This document shows positions 1-5,231 of a DNA stretch of 5,235 bases, in pieces. The notes beneath the pieces were generated by a model. That model worked only from the letters and a program-made list of their open reading frames with translations, searched no databases and was not told the DNA's origin. The stretch comes from Flavobacterium sp. Its GTDB lineage: Bacteria; Bacteroidota; Bacteroidia; Flavobacteriales; Flavobacteriaceae. The translations under genes were made by a program, and so were the position numbers. The stretch is from positions 1 through 5,235 of the forward strand of contig JASLDM010000115.1 of NCBI GenBank assembly GCA_030151565.1, read 5' to 3'. Each line of letters begins with the position of its first letter. The stretch's first letter is position 1.

Positions 1-275
1 TACAAATAACTTTTGAAACCAGCCATTCCCATTCCATTTGCAAGCCACGCTTTGGCATATTCCATAGCTTCGTGCGGGCAAGCGGTGTTTTTCCACGCGT
101 CAAATTGATTTTGTTTTTCAAAATAAAGTGCCCAATCTTCATCAGTATGCAGATCCGTTTCGGAAATATTTAAACTCAATCCATCTTCATCCAAAACCAC
201 CAGCTCTGCAAAAGGCGGAACCGAAGTTTTACCGTCTTGGTAACATCTACAAACTACAAAAGAACTGTAACTCAT
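1..275 (-). CDS. Small conserved-looking Cys/His protein downstream of hsdM, 3' end cut or at the window edge
   Basis: The ATG at 275 overlaps the hsdM stop by one base (TAATG), a typical arrangement for translational coupling. 91 codons are open, followed by the first two bases (TA) of the next codon, so the gene either stops exactly at the edge or continues with Tyr. The protein is acidic, with no signal peptide or membrane segment. Visible residues are C9-x-C11 followed by Y12-Q-D-G-K-T and P20-P21 near the N-terminus, and FDAWKNTACPHEAM (58-71) with C66 and H68. From memory this pattern (CxCY..GK...PP, then W...C.HE.M, then L.N....F) resembles a family of small uncharacterised bacterial proteins; I cannot name it. 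The four Cys/His could bind a metal, which is inference. It is not an HsdS specificity subunit: there is no target-recognition domain. Its place behind hsdM suggests an accessory role in, or an insertion into, the type I operon. No function is assigned. Confidence 0.8.
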   Translation of the reverse strand, partial: MSYSSFVVCRCYQDGKTSVPPFAELVVLDEDGLSLNISETDLHTDEDWALYFEKQNQFDAWKNTACPHEAMEYAKAWLANGMGMAGFKSYL

Positions 276-1837
276 TACCCCAGCATTTTTTCCAGTTCCA
301 CAATAGCGGCTTGTCTTTGGACGTCCAATTCTTTTATAGCAGCAATAATATCTTTGGGTGCATCGTAGTGCACTTCTTCATACACCACTTCTTTGTATCT
401 ATTGATGCTAAGGTCATAATCTTGGGCTATAATCTCTGCCTTGGGCACTAAAAACGATTGCGTGGTACGTGCGGCTACTAAAGCTGTAACCTCTTTAGGG
501 GTTAAGTCTGCCAGTTTATGCCAAGCTAGTAAAATAGCAGGTATATCACATTTTCCAGCTACCTCTTCAACCACGCTCTCTGGTTTTGAAAACACTTGTT
601 CCATAGCCTCTTCCGACACCAACATCGTGCGCTTGTCGTCCAAACTATATCCGTCGGCTTTCATATCGTAAAACCAAACGTTATCCGTACCTCCCGAATT
701 GGTTTTGGTAAAAATCAAGATAGCCGTACTCACCCCAGCATAAGGTTTAAACACCCCGCTTGGCATAGAGATCACCCCTTGTAATTGCTGGTTTTCAATC
801 AATTCTTTACGGATGTTTTTATGCGCAGCAGAACTACCAAATAACACCCCATCGGGTACAATTACCGCAGCACGACCGCCTAATTTTAGCAAACGCAGAA
901 TAAGCGATAAGAACAACAATTCTGTTTTCTTGGTTTTGGTGGTTTGCAACAAGCTTTTTTCAACCTCTTCAGAATCCAAAGCGCCTTTAAACGGCGGATT
1001 GGCCAAGATCAAAGAATACTGACTCGCAATTTCATTGCTTTCTGCCAAGGCATTAATCCCTAACACCGTTGGATTATCTATGCCGTGCAACTGCAAGTTC
1101 ATAGTAGCAATACGCATCATCGAAGGGTCAATCTCAATCCCGTTAAACATCTTGGTATTGTAATGCTCGCGAAACCCTTTTTCTAAAAACCACGCATCGT
1201 GAACCTCATTTAAATACTGACTTGCATTCACCAAAAATCCAGCCGTACCCATTGCAGGATCACAAATAGTATCTTCTTTTGTCGGTTGCATCAGCTCCAC
1301 CATCATACGAATAATGTGGCGGGGCGTACGGAACTGTCCGTTAGTCCCTGCTTCTGCTATTTTACCCAACATATATTCATACAAATCTCCTTTGGTATCT
1401 TTTTTATCCAAAGGCAATTTGTTTATTTGTTGTACTACTTTATCCAACAACTTTGGTGTTGGAATCATAAACGTAGCCCCTTTCATATATTCTGAAAACT
1501 TACCACCCGCAGCACCAATGGTTTTCATAAAGTCAAAAGCAGTAACGTGATTTAATTCTTCTTTTGGGCGTGTAAAAATATCATACATCACCTCTGGATC
1601 TTTGTCTTTAAAGTAATTCCAGCGCAAGGTAGCTTGGGCTTCCGTATATATATTTTTCTTTACAGAAGAACCCAATAAGGCAATCTCTTTTTCAATTAAA
1701 ATTTGTCTATCGTCCAATTGTTTCAAAAAGATAAGATACGTAAACTGTTCGATGACCACCAAGGGATTAGATATACCCCCTGTCCAGAAATCATTCCATA
1801 TTTTATCAATCTGAGACTTCAATTCTCCTGTAATCAT
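275..1837 (-). CDS. hsdM: Type I restriction-modification system, N6-adenine DNA methyltransferase subunit HsdM
   Basis: HsdM transfers a methyl group from S-adenosylmethionine to adenine N6 at the site chosen by the HsdS subunit; M2S forms the methylase and adding HsdR gives the restriction enzyme. At 520 aa the length is close to that of known HsdM proteins (about 500-530). Domain order is a helical N-terminal domain (about 4-135, including FDFMKTIGAA 101-110), then GQFRTPR (167-173) opening the methyltransferase core. Motif I is DPAMGTAGFL (193-202, the usual DPAxGTxGFL), the acidic SAM ribose-binding region is GIEIDPSMMR (233-242), and motif IV is NPPF (280-283), the (N/D)PP(Y/F) of adenine methylases. 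VIVPDGVLFG (325-334) follows. The C-terminal helical region (YDLSINRYKE 474-483 onwards) is where HsdM contacts HsdS. All key residues are present and the frame is intact, so the enzyme should be active. It has its own promoter at 1928-1957 and is translationally coupled to the small gene after it. hsdS and hsdR are not in view. Confidence 0.97.
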   Translation of the reverse strand: MITGELKSQIDKIWNDFWTGGISNPLVVIEQFTYLIFLKQLDDRQILIEKEIALLGSSVKKNIYTEAQATLRWNYFKDKDPEVMYDIFTRPKEELNHVTAFDFMKTIGAAGGKFSEYMKGATFMIPTPKLLDKVVQQINKLPLDKKDTKGDLYEYMLGKIAEAGTNGQFRTPRHIIRMMVELMQPTKEDTICDPAMGTAGFLVNASQYLNEVHDAWFLEKGFREHYNTKMFNGIEIDPSMMRIATMNLQLHGIDNPTVLGINALAESNEIASQYSLILANPPFKGALDSEEVEKSLLQTTKTKKTELLFLSLILRLLKLGGRAAVIVPDGVLFGSSAAHKNIRKELIENQQLQGVISMPSGVFKPYAGVSTAILIFTKTNSGGTDNVWFYDMKADGYSLDDKRTMLVSEEAMEQVFSKPESVVEEVAGKCDIPAILLAWHKLADLTPKEVTALVAARTTQSFLVPKAEIIAQDYDLSINRYKEVVYEEVHYDAPKDIIAAIKELDVQRQAAIVELEKMLG

Positions 1838-1867
1838 AATGATCTATTATTAGTGCTATTAGTAATA

Positions 1868-1891
1868 AAAACGGTACTAAAAAGCCGTTTT
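1868..1891 (-). other. Small inverted repeat in the hsdM leader
   Basis: AAAACGG (1868-1874) and CCGTTTT (1885-1891) are perfect 7-bp arms around a 10-base loop. The repeat lies between the predicted hsdM promoter and its ATG. The stem has only three GC pairs, and on the minus strand it is followed by mixed ATTACTAATAG sequence with no T-run, so it is a poor terminator. Just downstream in the leader, TATTAGT occurs twice, 9 bases apart (1848-1854 and 1857-1863 on the plus strand). An operator or a weak RNA structure controlling hsdM is possible but unproven. Confidence 0.35.
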
Positions 1892-1927
1892 GGGTGTCTT
1901 TAAAAATGCTTTTTTTAAACGCATCTT

Positions 1928-1957
1928 CAAAGATAACGCAATACACCGCATTTGCAA
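1928..1957 (-). promoter_or_regulatory. Promoter of hsdM, Bacteroidota sigma-A type
   Basis: On the minus strand, TTG (1957-1955) is followed after exactly 19 bases by TATCTTTG (1935-1928). This is a full match to the Bacteroidota housekeeping promoter, TTG-N19-21-TAnnTTTG. Transcription should start at about 1920-1923, giving a leader of roughly 85 nt before the hsdM ATG. It sits right after the terminator of the upstream operon, so hsdM is transcribed as a separate unit. Confidence 0.72.
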
Positions 1958-1979
1958 TTATACCGCTTAACTATTGCAT

Positions 1980-2004
1980 AAAAAAATCCCCAATCAAGGG
2001 GATT
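1980..2004 (-). terminator. Rho-independent terminator of the winged-helix/ATPase/DUF6266 operon
   Basis: Read on the minus strand, AATCCCC, the loop TTGATT and GGGGATT form a perfect 7-bp stem with four GC pairs, and the second arm runs into a run of T residues. It begins about 30 bases after the stop codon of the DUF6266-like gene. Read on the plus strand the stem is followed by mixed sequence, so it acts on the minus strand. Confidence 0.82.
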
Positions 2005-2033
2005 CTCATCTATACCTACAAAAAACATACAAA

Positions 2034-2735
2034 CTACCATCTCACTAACGTAAAATCGCCCAAGTACTGATTTTTTGAAGAGGCTATTATTCCGTTGGAA
2101 TGGGCTTGATACCAAAATCCCCAGATATGTATGGTATGCAACAACCATTCTTTCGGAAACGGTATAAGCGCTTCACTCACCTCCCTATTTTCTTCCAATT
2201 CGTAAACAAGAAACCGGCGGAGCATCGGATTATAGGCATACAAAACCAACCTGTTTTGCACATCGGATTGCACGTTCATTACAAACCTATTCCAGCAGAT
2301 CCGAACCTTCAGCCCACGTCTTAGCGTTGCGTTTCTCAGCTTGCGCGACACTCCCGTGCCGTTGGTAAACACAAGCTTACTCAAATCAATCATCGACGTA
2401 GTGCCCACGCAAACCACAGCTTGCCGCTCAGCCTGATCTACCAACACATCCAGTGCCGATTTACTTGTCCCCCTTGGTCTATAATGCTTGTTTATCAAAA
2501 ACTCCATACTTTTAAAAAAGTGTAGCAACCATTCGCGTTCTTGTCCTGCGGCTACTACAACACAAGAGTCTAAAGCAATCCCTACGTTTGCCCTTGATGT
2601 TTTCAAATTCCCGTGTCGCAACGTGCGTTTTCTCCTGTCCGACATTACCGTTGTTTTTTTTACTAGTGTCATACTATTCCATTTTATAAGTTCTAAATTG
2701 GGTTGATAAGCCCTAAACCGATTGCAATAACTCAT
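2034..2735 (-). CDS. DUF6266-like protein of unknown function
   Basis: I recognise the C-terminal half as DUF6266-like, a family found mostly in Bacteroidota, about 180-220 aa long and without known function. The matching landmarks, in order, are IDLSKLVFTNG (116-126), RNATLRR then ICW (134-148), LVLYAYNP (163-170), a proline-tryptophan segment FPKEWLLHTIHIWGFW (193-208) and the end ASSKNQYLGDFTLV (218-231). These look like the beta-strands of the family. The N-terminal third is basic (RRKR at 34-37) and less typical; the GKVGN-type start seen in the family is not clear. I chose the ATG at 2735 (233 aa) because its ATGA overlaps the TGA of the ATPase gene; a TTG at 2741 would add two residues, and ATG codons at residues 22 and 31 are alternatives. 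There is no signal peptide or membrane segment. It is the third gene of the operon, with a terminator 30 bases downstream. Stretches of it are GC-richer than the rteC-like gene. Confidence 0.68.
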   Translation of the reverse strand: MSYCNRFRAYQPNLELIKWNSMTLVKKTTVMSDRRKRTLRHGNLKTSRANVGIALDSCVVVAAGQEREWLLHFFKSMEFLINKHYRPRGTSKSALDVLVDQAERQAVVCVGTTSMIDLSKLVFTNGTGVSRKLRNATLRRGLKVRICWNRFVMNVQSDVQNRLVLYAYNPMLRRFLVYELEENREVSEALIPFPKEWLLHTIHIWGFWYQAHSNGIIASSKNQYLGDFTLVRW

Positions 2736-3358
2736 TCGCAAACAATCACATTAAACATCTGTTGCAGCATTTTTCGAAAGCCAATGCCATAGCGCTTTTC
2801 AATATCTGTTGGAGATAATACCGTAGTGATATGCACCTTGGGATGCTGAAAATCAAATCGGTGCTCATAGCAATGTTCCACCACGTTATACCCCACTTCG
2901 CAGTTGGTTCCAAAATGCTTTGCAGGCAGTTCCTTTCCCAAATTATCCAAGCAAATCGGTTTGCTATTTTTGCTCAAATAAGCATTAAAAGCGTCAAAGC
3001 CACGTTTGGTAAATTCCTGCGAAAGCAAGCGACACGAAACAATCTCATAGTGCTTCTTACGCGGAAAAAAGGGTTTTACCAACTTCATCAAGGCGGTTTT
3101 ACCAACCCCACTATCGCCCATCAACAAAATGCCTTTTCGCAAGTCTAAATGTAACTTTTCCAACAAATTCTCATCTTCTATCGCGTAAATAAGCAACTGA
3201 TACAACACCCTTTTTTGGTAGCGATTCAATATAAAGTTTTGACCATAAATGCGTTTTCCCTCTTGCAATACATACGCCGTACACGTTTCAAAATCGTACA
3301 CTCTTCGTTGATCCTTAATCTCATAAGTATCTTCAAACACGAACTTACATCTGCTCAT
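2732..3358 (-). CDS. DnaC/IstB-type AAA+ ATPase (helicase-loader-like), with altered catalytic residues
   Basis: The 208-aa protein has a short N-terminal region and an AAA+ core. Walker A is GDSGVGKT (81-88), preceded by KGILLM. Walker B is PICLDNLGKE (134-143). The sensor 1 strand is HITTVLSP (176-183), and the C-terminal box is EKRYGIGFRKMLQQMFN (187-203). This layout is that of DnaC/IstB proteins, which load the replicative helicase or assist a transposase. In Bacteroidota, such an ATPase commonly follows a winged-helix protein, as here. Three positions differ from what the family normally shows: N139 follows the Walker B Asp where D or E is usual, V180 replaces the sensor 1 Asn of TTNL, and G193 replaces the Arg of YGxRV, although R195 is near. 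ATP binding should persist, but hydrolysis may be weak. The start ATG (3358) overlaps the preceding gene by 14 bp, and the stop overlaps the next gene as ATGA. A mobile-element replication role is inference. Confidence 0.9.
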   Translation of the reverse strand: MSRCKFVFEDTYEIKDQRRVYDFETCTAYVLQEGKRIYGQNFILNRYQKRVLYQLLIYAIEDENLLEKLHLDLRKGILLMGDSGVGKTALMKLVKPFFPRKKHYEIVSCRLLSQEFTKRGFDAFNAYLSKNSKPICLDNLGKELPAKHFGTNCEVGYNVVEHCYEHRFDFQHPKVHITTVLSPTDIEKRYGIGFRKMLQQMFNVIVCE

Positions 3359-3821
3359 AATACTTTTTATTAATTTTATTTTTAGTTAATTCTTTGTTTA
3401 TAGTTTTACTATTGTGTCCCAGTACTTGTCCACTTCCTCTCCCGCTACTGGTAGCATTACTAGCCGCATAACTTGTTGCACTACTGGCCTCGGTACTAGT
3501 CTCAAAAGTGGTACAAGAAGCAGGGGGCTTATCGGTCATATTCAACAGCTTTACCGCACTGATTCCGTACTTCGATTGGCTCGGTACGTAATGCACCCAG
3601 CCCCACCGGTGCAAATCCTGCATTAAATTGCTATACGTAGTCTTACTTCCAATTTTACTAAGGGTCATCAACTCATACCGGTTGATGACAAATTTCTCTG
3701 GAAAACGGTTGATGTTCCACATTTGAAACAACGCAAAATACAAGCTGATGTGTGTAGGCTTTGCATCGCTATTCATCCTCAATTCTTCAAACCAATGGTT
3801 TAAATGTTTAATGTAATCCAT
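3345..3821 (-). CDS. Winged-helix (DnaD-like) DNA-binding protein, first gene of the operon
   Basis: The first 95 residues match a Bacteroidota family that typically begins MDYIKHLN..F and carries THISLYFALFQMWN (23-36). Next come NRYELMTLSKIGSKTTYSNL (47-66), a helix-turn-helix with the SKIGSKxTY signature, and LHRWGWVHYVPSQSKYG (70-86), the wing. This fold resembles the N-terminal domain of phage replisome organisers and DnaD. Residues 100-132 are Ser/Thr/Ala/Gly-rich and probably disordered, and the last 25 residues are Lys/Asn-rich, ending KKYYEQM. Such a tail is usual for this family in my recollection and may contact a partner, plausibly the ATPase whose gene overlaps its 3' end by 14 bp. 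The likely role is DNA recognition at an origin or regulatory site of a mobile element, which is inference. It has no signal peptide or membrane segment. Transcription must begin in 3822-4023; the best promoter match there is weak. Confidence 0.87.
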   Translation of the reverse strand: MDYIKHLNHWFEELRMNSDAKPTHISLYFALFQMWNINRFPEKFVINRYELMTLSKIGSKTTYSNLMQDLHRWGWVHYVPSQSKYGISAVKLLNMTDKPPASCTTFETSTEASSATSYAASNATSSGRGSGQVLGHNSKTINKELTKNKINKKYYEQM

Positions 3822-4023
3822 ACTAAATAGGGTTTTGATTAGGTAAATGTCATCACGCTGATTGACAGGTCTAAATTAAAAAGGGGCTTTTAAAAAAATA
3901 CGGTACTACGAACGTTACTCCTCAAAAAAAAAAGAGTTATTTGATAAATATCATTTTTCAACTAATTAATAAACAGTAGTATTACATTATAAATAAAAAA
4001 GATAATCGTTAAAATTTATTGTT
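3822..4023. promoter_or_regulatory. Divergent intergenic region between the winged-helix operon and the RteC-like gene
   Basis: These 202 bp are very AT-rich and must hold the start signals for both directions. On the minus strand, TATTTTTT (3899-3892) has a TTG at 3924-3922, but the spacer is 22 bases and the final G of the -7 box is missing, so this is only a weak candidate. On the plus strand I find no convincing TAnnTTTG. Other structure includes a run of ten A (3924-3933), a small palindrome TGATA-AA-TATCA (3942-3953), the palindrome AACGTT (3911-3916), and ACGGTACTA (3900-3908), which recurs in the hsdM leader. It is a plausible binding region for the RteC-like or winged-helix protein, by inference from position. 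Confidence 0.45.
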
Positions 4024-4821
4024 ATGGATAAAAAATTTAAAAAATTTCTAAAGACTCAGAAAAACATCATGACTACTGTAAAAAACAACACAGAGTACAA
4101 TGACAAGTTTTTTGCAAAGGGATATTTCCAGATAAAAGAGCTTATTACAGAAATAAATATTTTTTTAGTCGATTATAATTTCGAAAACGACAAAAAAGAG
4201 CAATCCTTTTTCAAAAATCAGATGACCAATCTCTATGCAGACTATTGGTGTTGTTCAGAATTGTATCATTTGTACATTCACAAACCGATGTGGACAGAAC
4301 ATTTTCAACAGTTTTTCATTGACTCAAGCAAAAAATATAAGAACTACAAGGCTGAATATGCCGTTGAATATGCAAAATACTGTAGCGATGTGTATAAAAA
4401 AGAAAACGATATTTATTTGAAATACAACTGGATTACCTCTGAACCAATGCGTATACCAACCTTTATGGATAGTGCCTACAACTATTTATACCCTTCGTAT
4501 ATGCAAGCGTTAGACAGGCTGATTAGCTTTTTTGAACTCAAGGTAAACAGTACGGCAACCGTTCCTATTGGCTCCACCAATCTTACTTGGAATAAGAGCA
4601 AATCAGATCTGGTTATACTAGGCCTTGCACTAAAACATTCCGATGCCTTTGGCGAGGATTCCATATCTACCCAACGCATTGTAAGTGCCTTGTCTAAATT
4701 TTTCAACATTGAAATAAATAACCTTCAAAAGGTCATTACAGACATCAAAAACCGTAAAAACCCAGAAAACAATATTTTGTTGAGTATGACCACAAATTTT
4801 AAAGACTACATTAATAAATAA
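4024..4821 (+). CDS. RteC-family transcriptional regulator
   Basis: In CTnDOT-type conjugative transposons RteC is a two-domain, winged-helix-type DNA-binding protein that activates the excision operon. This 265-aa protein follows the RteC layout. An N-terminal helical domain contains KNQM after EQSFF (60-63), the usual place of the E..FFK..KP motif, and ELYHLYIHKPMW (79-90). A middle part is rich in Tyr and Lys (YLKYNW 131-136). The C-terminal domain has LTWNKSKSDLVILGLAL (187-203), matching the family's LxWTgSKxxLxELxYAL, and FFNIEINNLQKVITDIKNRK (226-245), matching the FnxdLGxxyxtfxeIrxRK helix. The middle D..YF.R-type landmarks are weak, so it is a divergent member. It is longer than CTnDOT RteC (217 aa) but near the size of flavobacterial relatives. 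It is AT-richer than the flanking genes (sampled lines 32-38% GC). It is the only plus-strand gene, divergent from the winged-helix operon and convergent with the small membrane genes. The start ATG follows an A/T-rich leader with no Shine-Dalgarno. Confidence 0.87.
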   Translation: MDKKFKKFLKTQKNIMTTVKNNTEYNDKFFAKGYFQIKELITEINIFLVDYNFENDKKEQSFFKNQMTNLYADYWCCSELYHLYIHKPMWTEHFQQFFIDSSKKYKNYKAEYAVEYAKYCSDVYKKENDIYLKYNWITSEPMRIPTFMDSAYNYLYPSYMQALDRLISFFELKVNSTATVPIGSTNLTWNKSKSDLVILGLALKHSDAFGEDSISTQRIVSALSKFFNIEINNLQKVITDIKNRKNPENNILLSMTTNFKDYINK

Positions 4822-4847
4822 AAGCCTTGGTGGTGAACCAAAGCTTT
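4821..4847 (-). terminator. Hairpin terminator after the small membrane-protein genes
   Basis: On the minus strand, AAAGCTTTGG, the loop TTCACCA and CCAAGGCTTT form a 10-bp stem with a single G-U pair, followed by TATTTATT. On the plus strand the same pair becomes a C-A mismatch and no T-run follows, so the element favours minus-strand transcripts. It begins on the last base of the RteC-like stop codon, and may also limit read-through from that convergent gene. Confidence 0.75.
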
Positions 4848-4852
4848 AGCCG

Positions 4853-5029
4853 TCATTGGCGCTTGTTGAAATAGTTGTGAAACAGCCACGAAACAAAACA
4901 ACTCATCACTGCACCTACACACGCAAGAATAGCGGTTCTTGCTACATCATCCCAATACAAATTGGGGAGCAACCCTAAGGTGGTACCCGATAAGGTACCA
5001 CACGTTAGGGTGGTGTTCCACTTAAGCAT
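4853..5029 (-). CDS. Small membrane protein, 58 aa, unknown function
   Basis: The ATG at 5029 lies inside the end of the 69-aa gene and overlaps it by 8 bp; the frame is open for 58 codons to a TGA at 4853-4855, just before the terminator. The protein starts MLKWNTTLTCGTLSG, has a mildly hydrophobic first part up to LLPNLYWDD (20-28), then a clear membrane helix TAILACVGAVMSCFVSWLF (32-50) and a short basic end NKRQ. A pattern of WxTT at the N-terminus followed by a DD..RTAILA..GA..SF.VS helix is familiar to me from small flavobacterial proteins of unknown role, but I cannot name the family. Overlap with the preceding membrane-protein gene suggests the two are made together. Holin-like or other inner-membrane roles are possible; nothing decides. 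Its 5' half contains a long inverted repeat (4972-5011). Confidence 0.72.
   Translation of the reverse strand: MLKWNTTLTCGTLSGTTLGLLPNLYWDDVARTAILACVGAVMSCFVSWLFHNYFNKRQ
4972..5011. repeat. Long imperfect inverted repeat inside the 58-aa gene
   Basis: The left arm is ACCCTAA-G-GTGGTACC (4972-4987) and the right arm GGTACCAC-ACG-TTAGGGT (4994-5011). They pair over 15 bp, interrupted only by a 1-versus-3-base internal loop, around a 6-base loop (CGATAA). The structure starts about 18 bases after the ATG of the 58-aa gene and overlaps codons for T6 to G19 (a Thr/Gly/Leu-rich stretch). GGTACC itself is palindromic, so part of the symmetry comes from the repeated GGT ACC codons. It could form a strong mRNA hairpin affecting translation of this gene, or be a protein-binding site. 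Confidence 0.6.
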
Positions 5030-5231
5030 CCGAATCGGGGCTTAAGGGTTTTACTTCACGGGCTTGTTCCTCCTCTTTGCGATCCGCAATGGTTACCTGA
5101 CTTACGGCAGACGCCACGCCGCCCGCCACGGCCAAATACCCTGCTACGGTAACCAGTCCTGCTGGCAAGGCAATAGGGGCTGCCAAAATACTACCACTTA
5201 CCGCAAGCAGACTTAAACCTACGGTGCGCAT
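5022..5231 (-). CDS. Small hydrophobic membrane protein, at least 69 aa, start uncertain
   Basis: From the ATG at 5231 the protein is 69 aa. Residues 5-46 are almost entirely hydrophobic and small (Ala, Gly, Val, Leu), with prolines at 19 and 23 (AAPIALPAG), which suggests two membrane helices (about 5-18 and 25-46) joined by a tight turn. The last 20 residues are charged (DRKEEEQAREVK) and end in PDSDA; they probably lie in the cytoplasm. The frame is open upstream to the window edge, so the true start may lie outside; related proteins, as I remember them, begin a few residues earlier with Lys. The Ala/Gly-rich double-helix plus charged tail recalls small phage holins, but it is also common in unrelated membrane peptides. 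The 58-aa gene overlaps its end by 8 bp in another frame, and the pair is closed by a terminator. No function is assigned. Confidence 0.75.
   Translation of the reverse strand: MRTVGLSLLAVSGSILAAPIALPAGLVTVAGYLAVAGGVASAVSQVTIADRKEEEQAREVKPLSPDSDA

Noticed and set aside
1868..1891. Hairpin AAAACGG/CCGTTTT as a terminator before hsdM
   Set aside because: It has only three GC pairs and a 10-base loop, with no T-run following on either strand; it is better seen as a possible leader element.
128..1903. Several plus-strand open frames opposite hsdM
   Set aside because: They lie antisense to an intact gene with all methyltransferase motifs, and their translations are low-complexity or lack any family pattern.
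1927..2148. 73-aa minus-strand open frame running through the end of the DUF6266-like gene and the terminator
   Set aside because: It overlaps the better supported DUF6266-like frame, crosses the terminator and the hsdM promoter, and its protein shows no recognisable pattern.
2831..3148. 105-aa plus-strand frame opposite the ATPase gene
   Set aside because: It is antisense to the Walker A/Walker B coding sequence and has no independent signals or recognisable domain.
3924..3953. Ten-A run plus TGATA-AA-TATCA palindrome as a terminator or as an RteC site
   Set aside because: The stem is 5 bp and AT-rich, too weak for termination, and I cannot match it to a known RteC operator; it is kept only as part of the intergenic description.
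4482..4709. 75-aa minus-strand frame inside the RteC-like gene
   Set aside because: It is antisense to the conserved C-terminal domain of the RteC-like protein and has no start or family evidence of its own.
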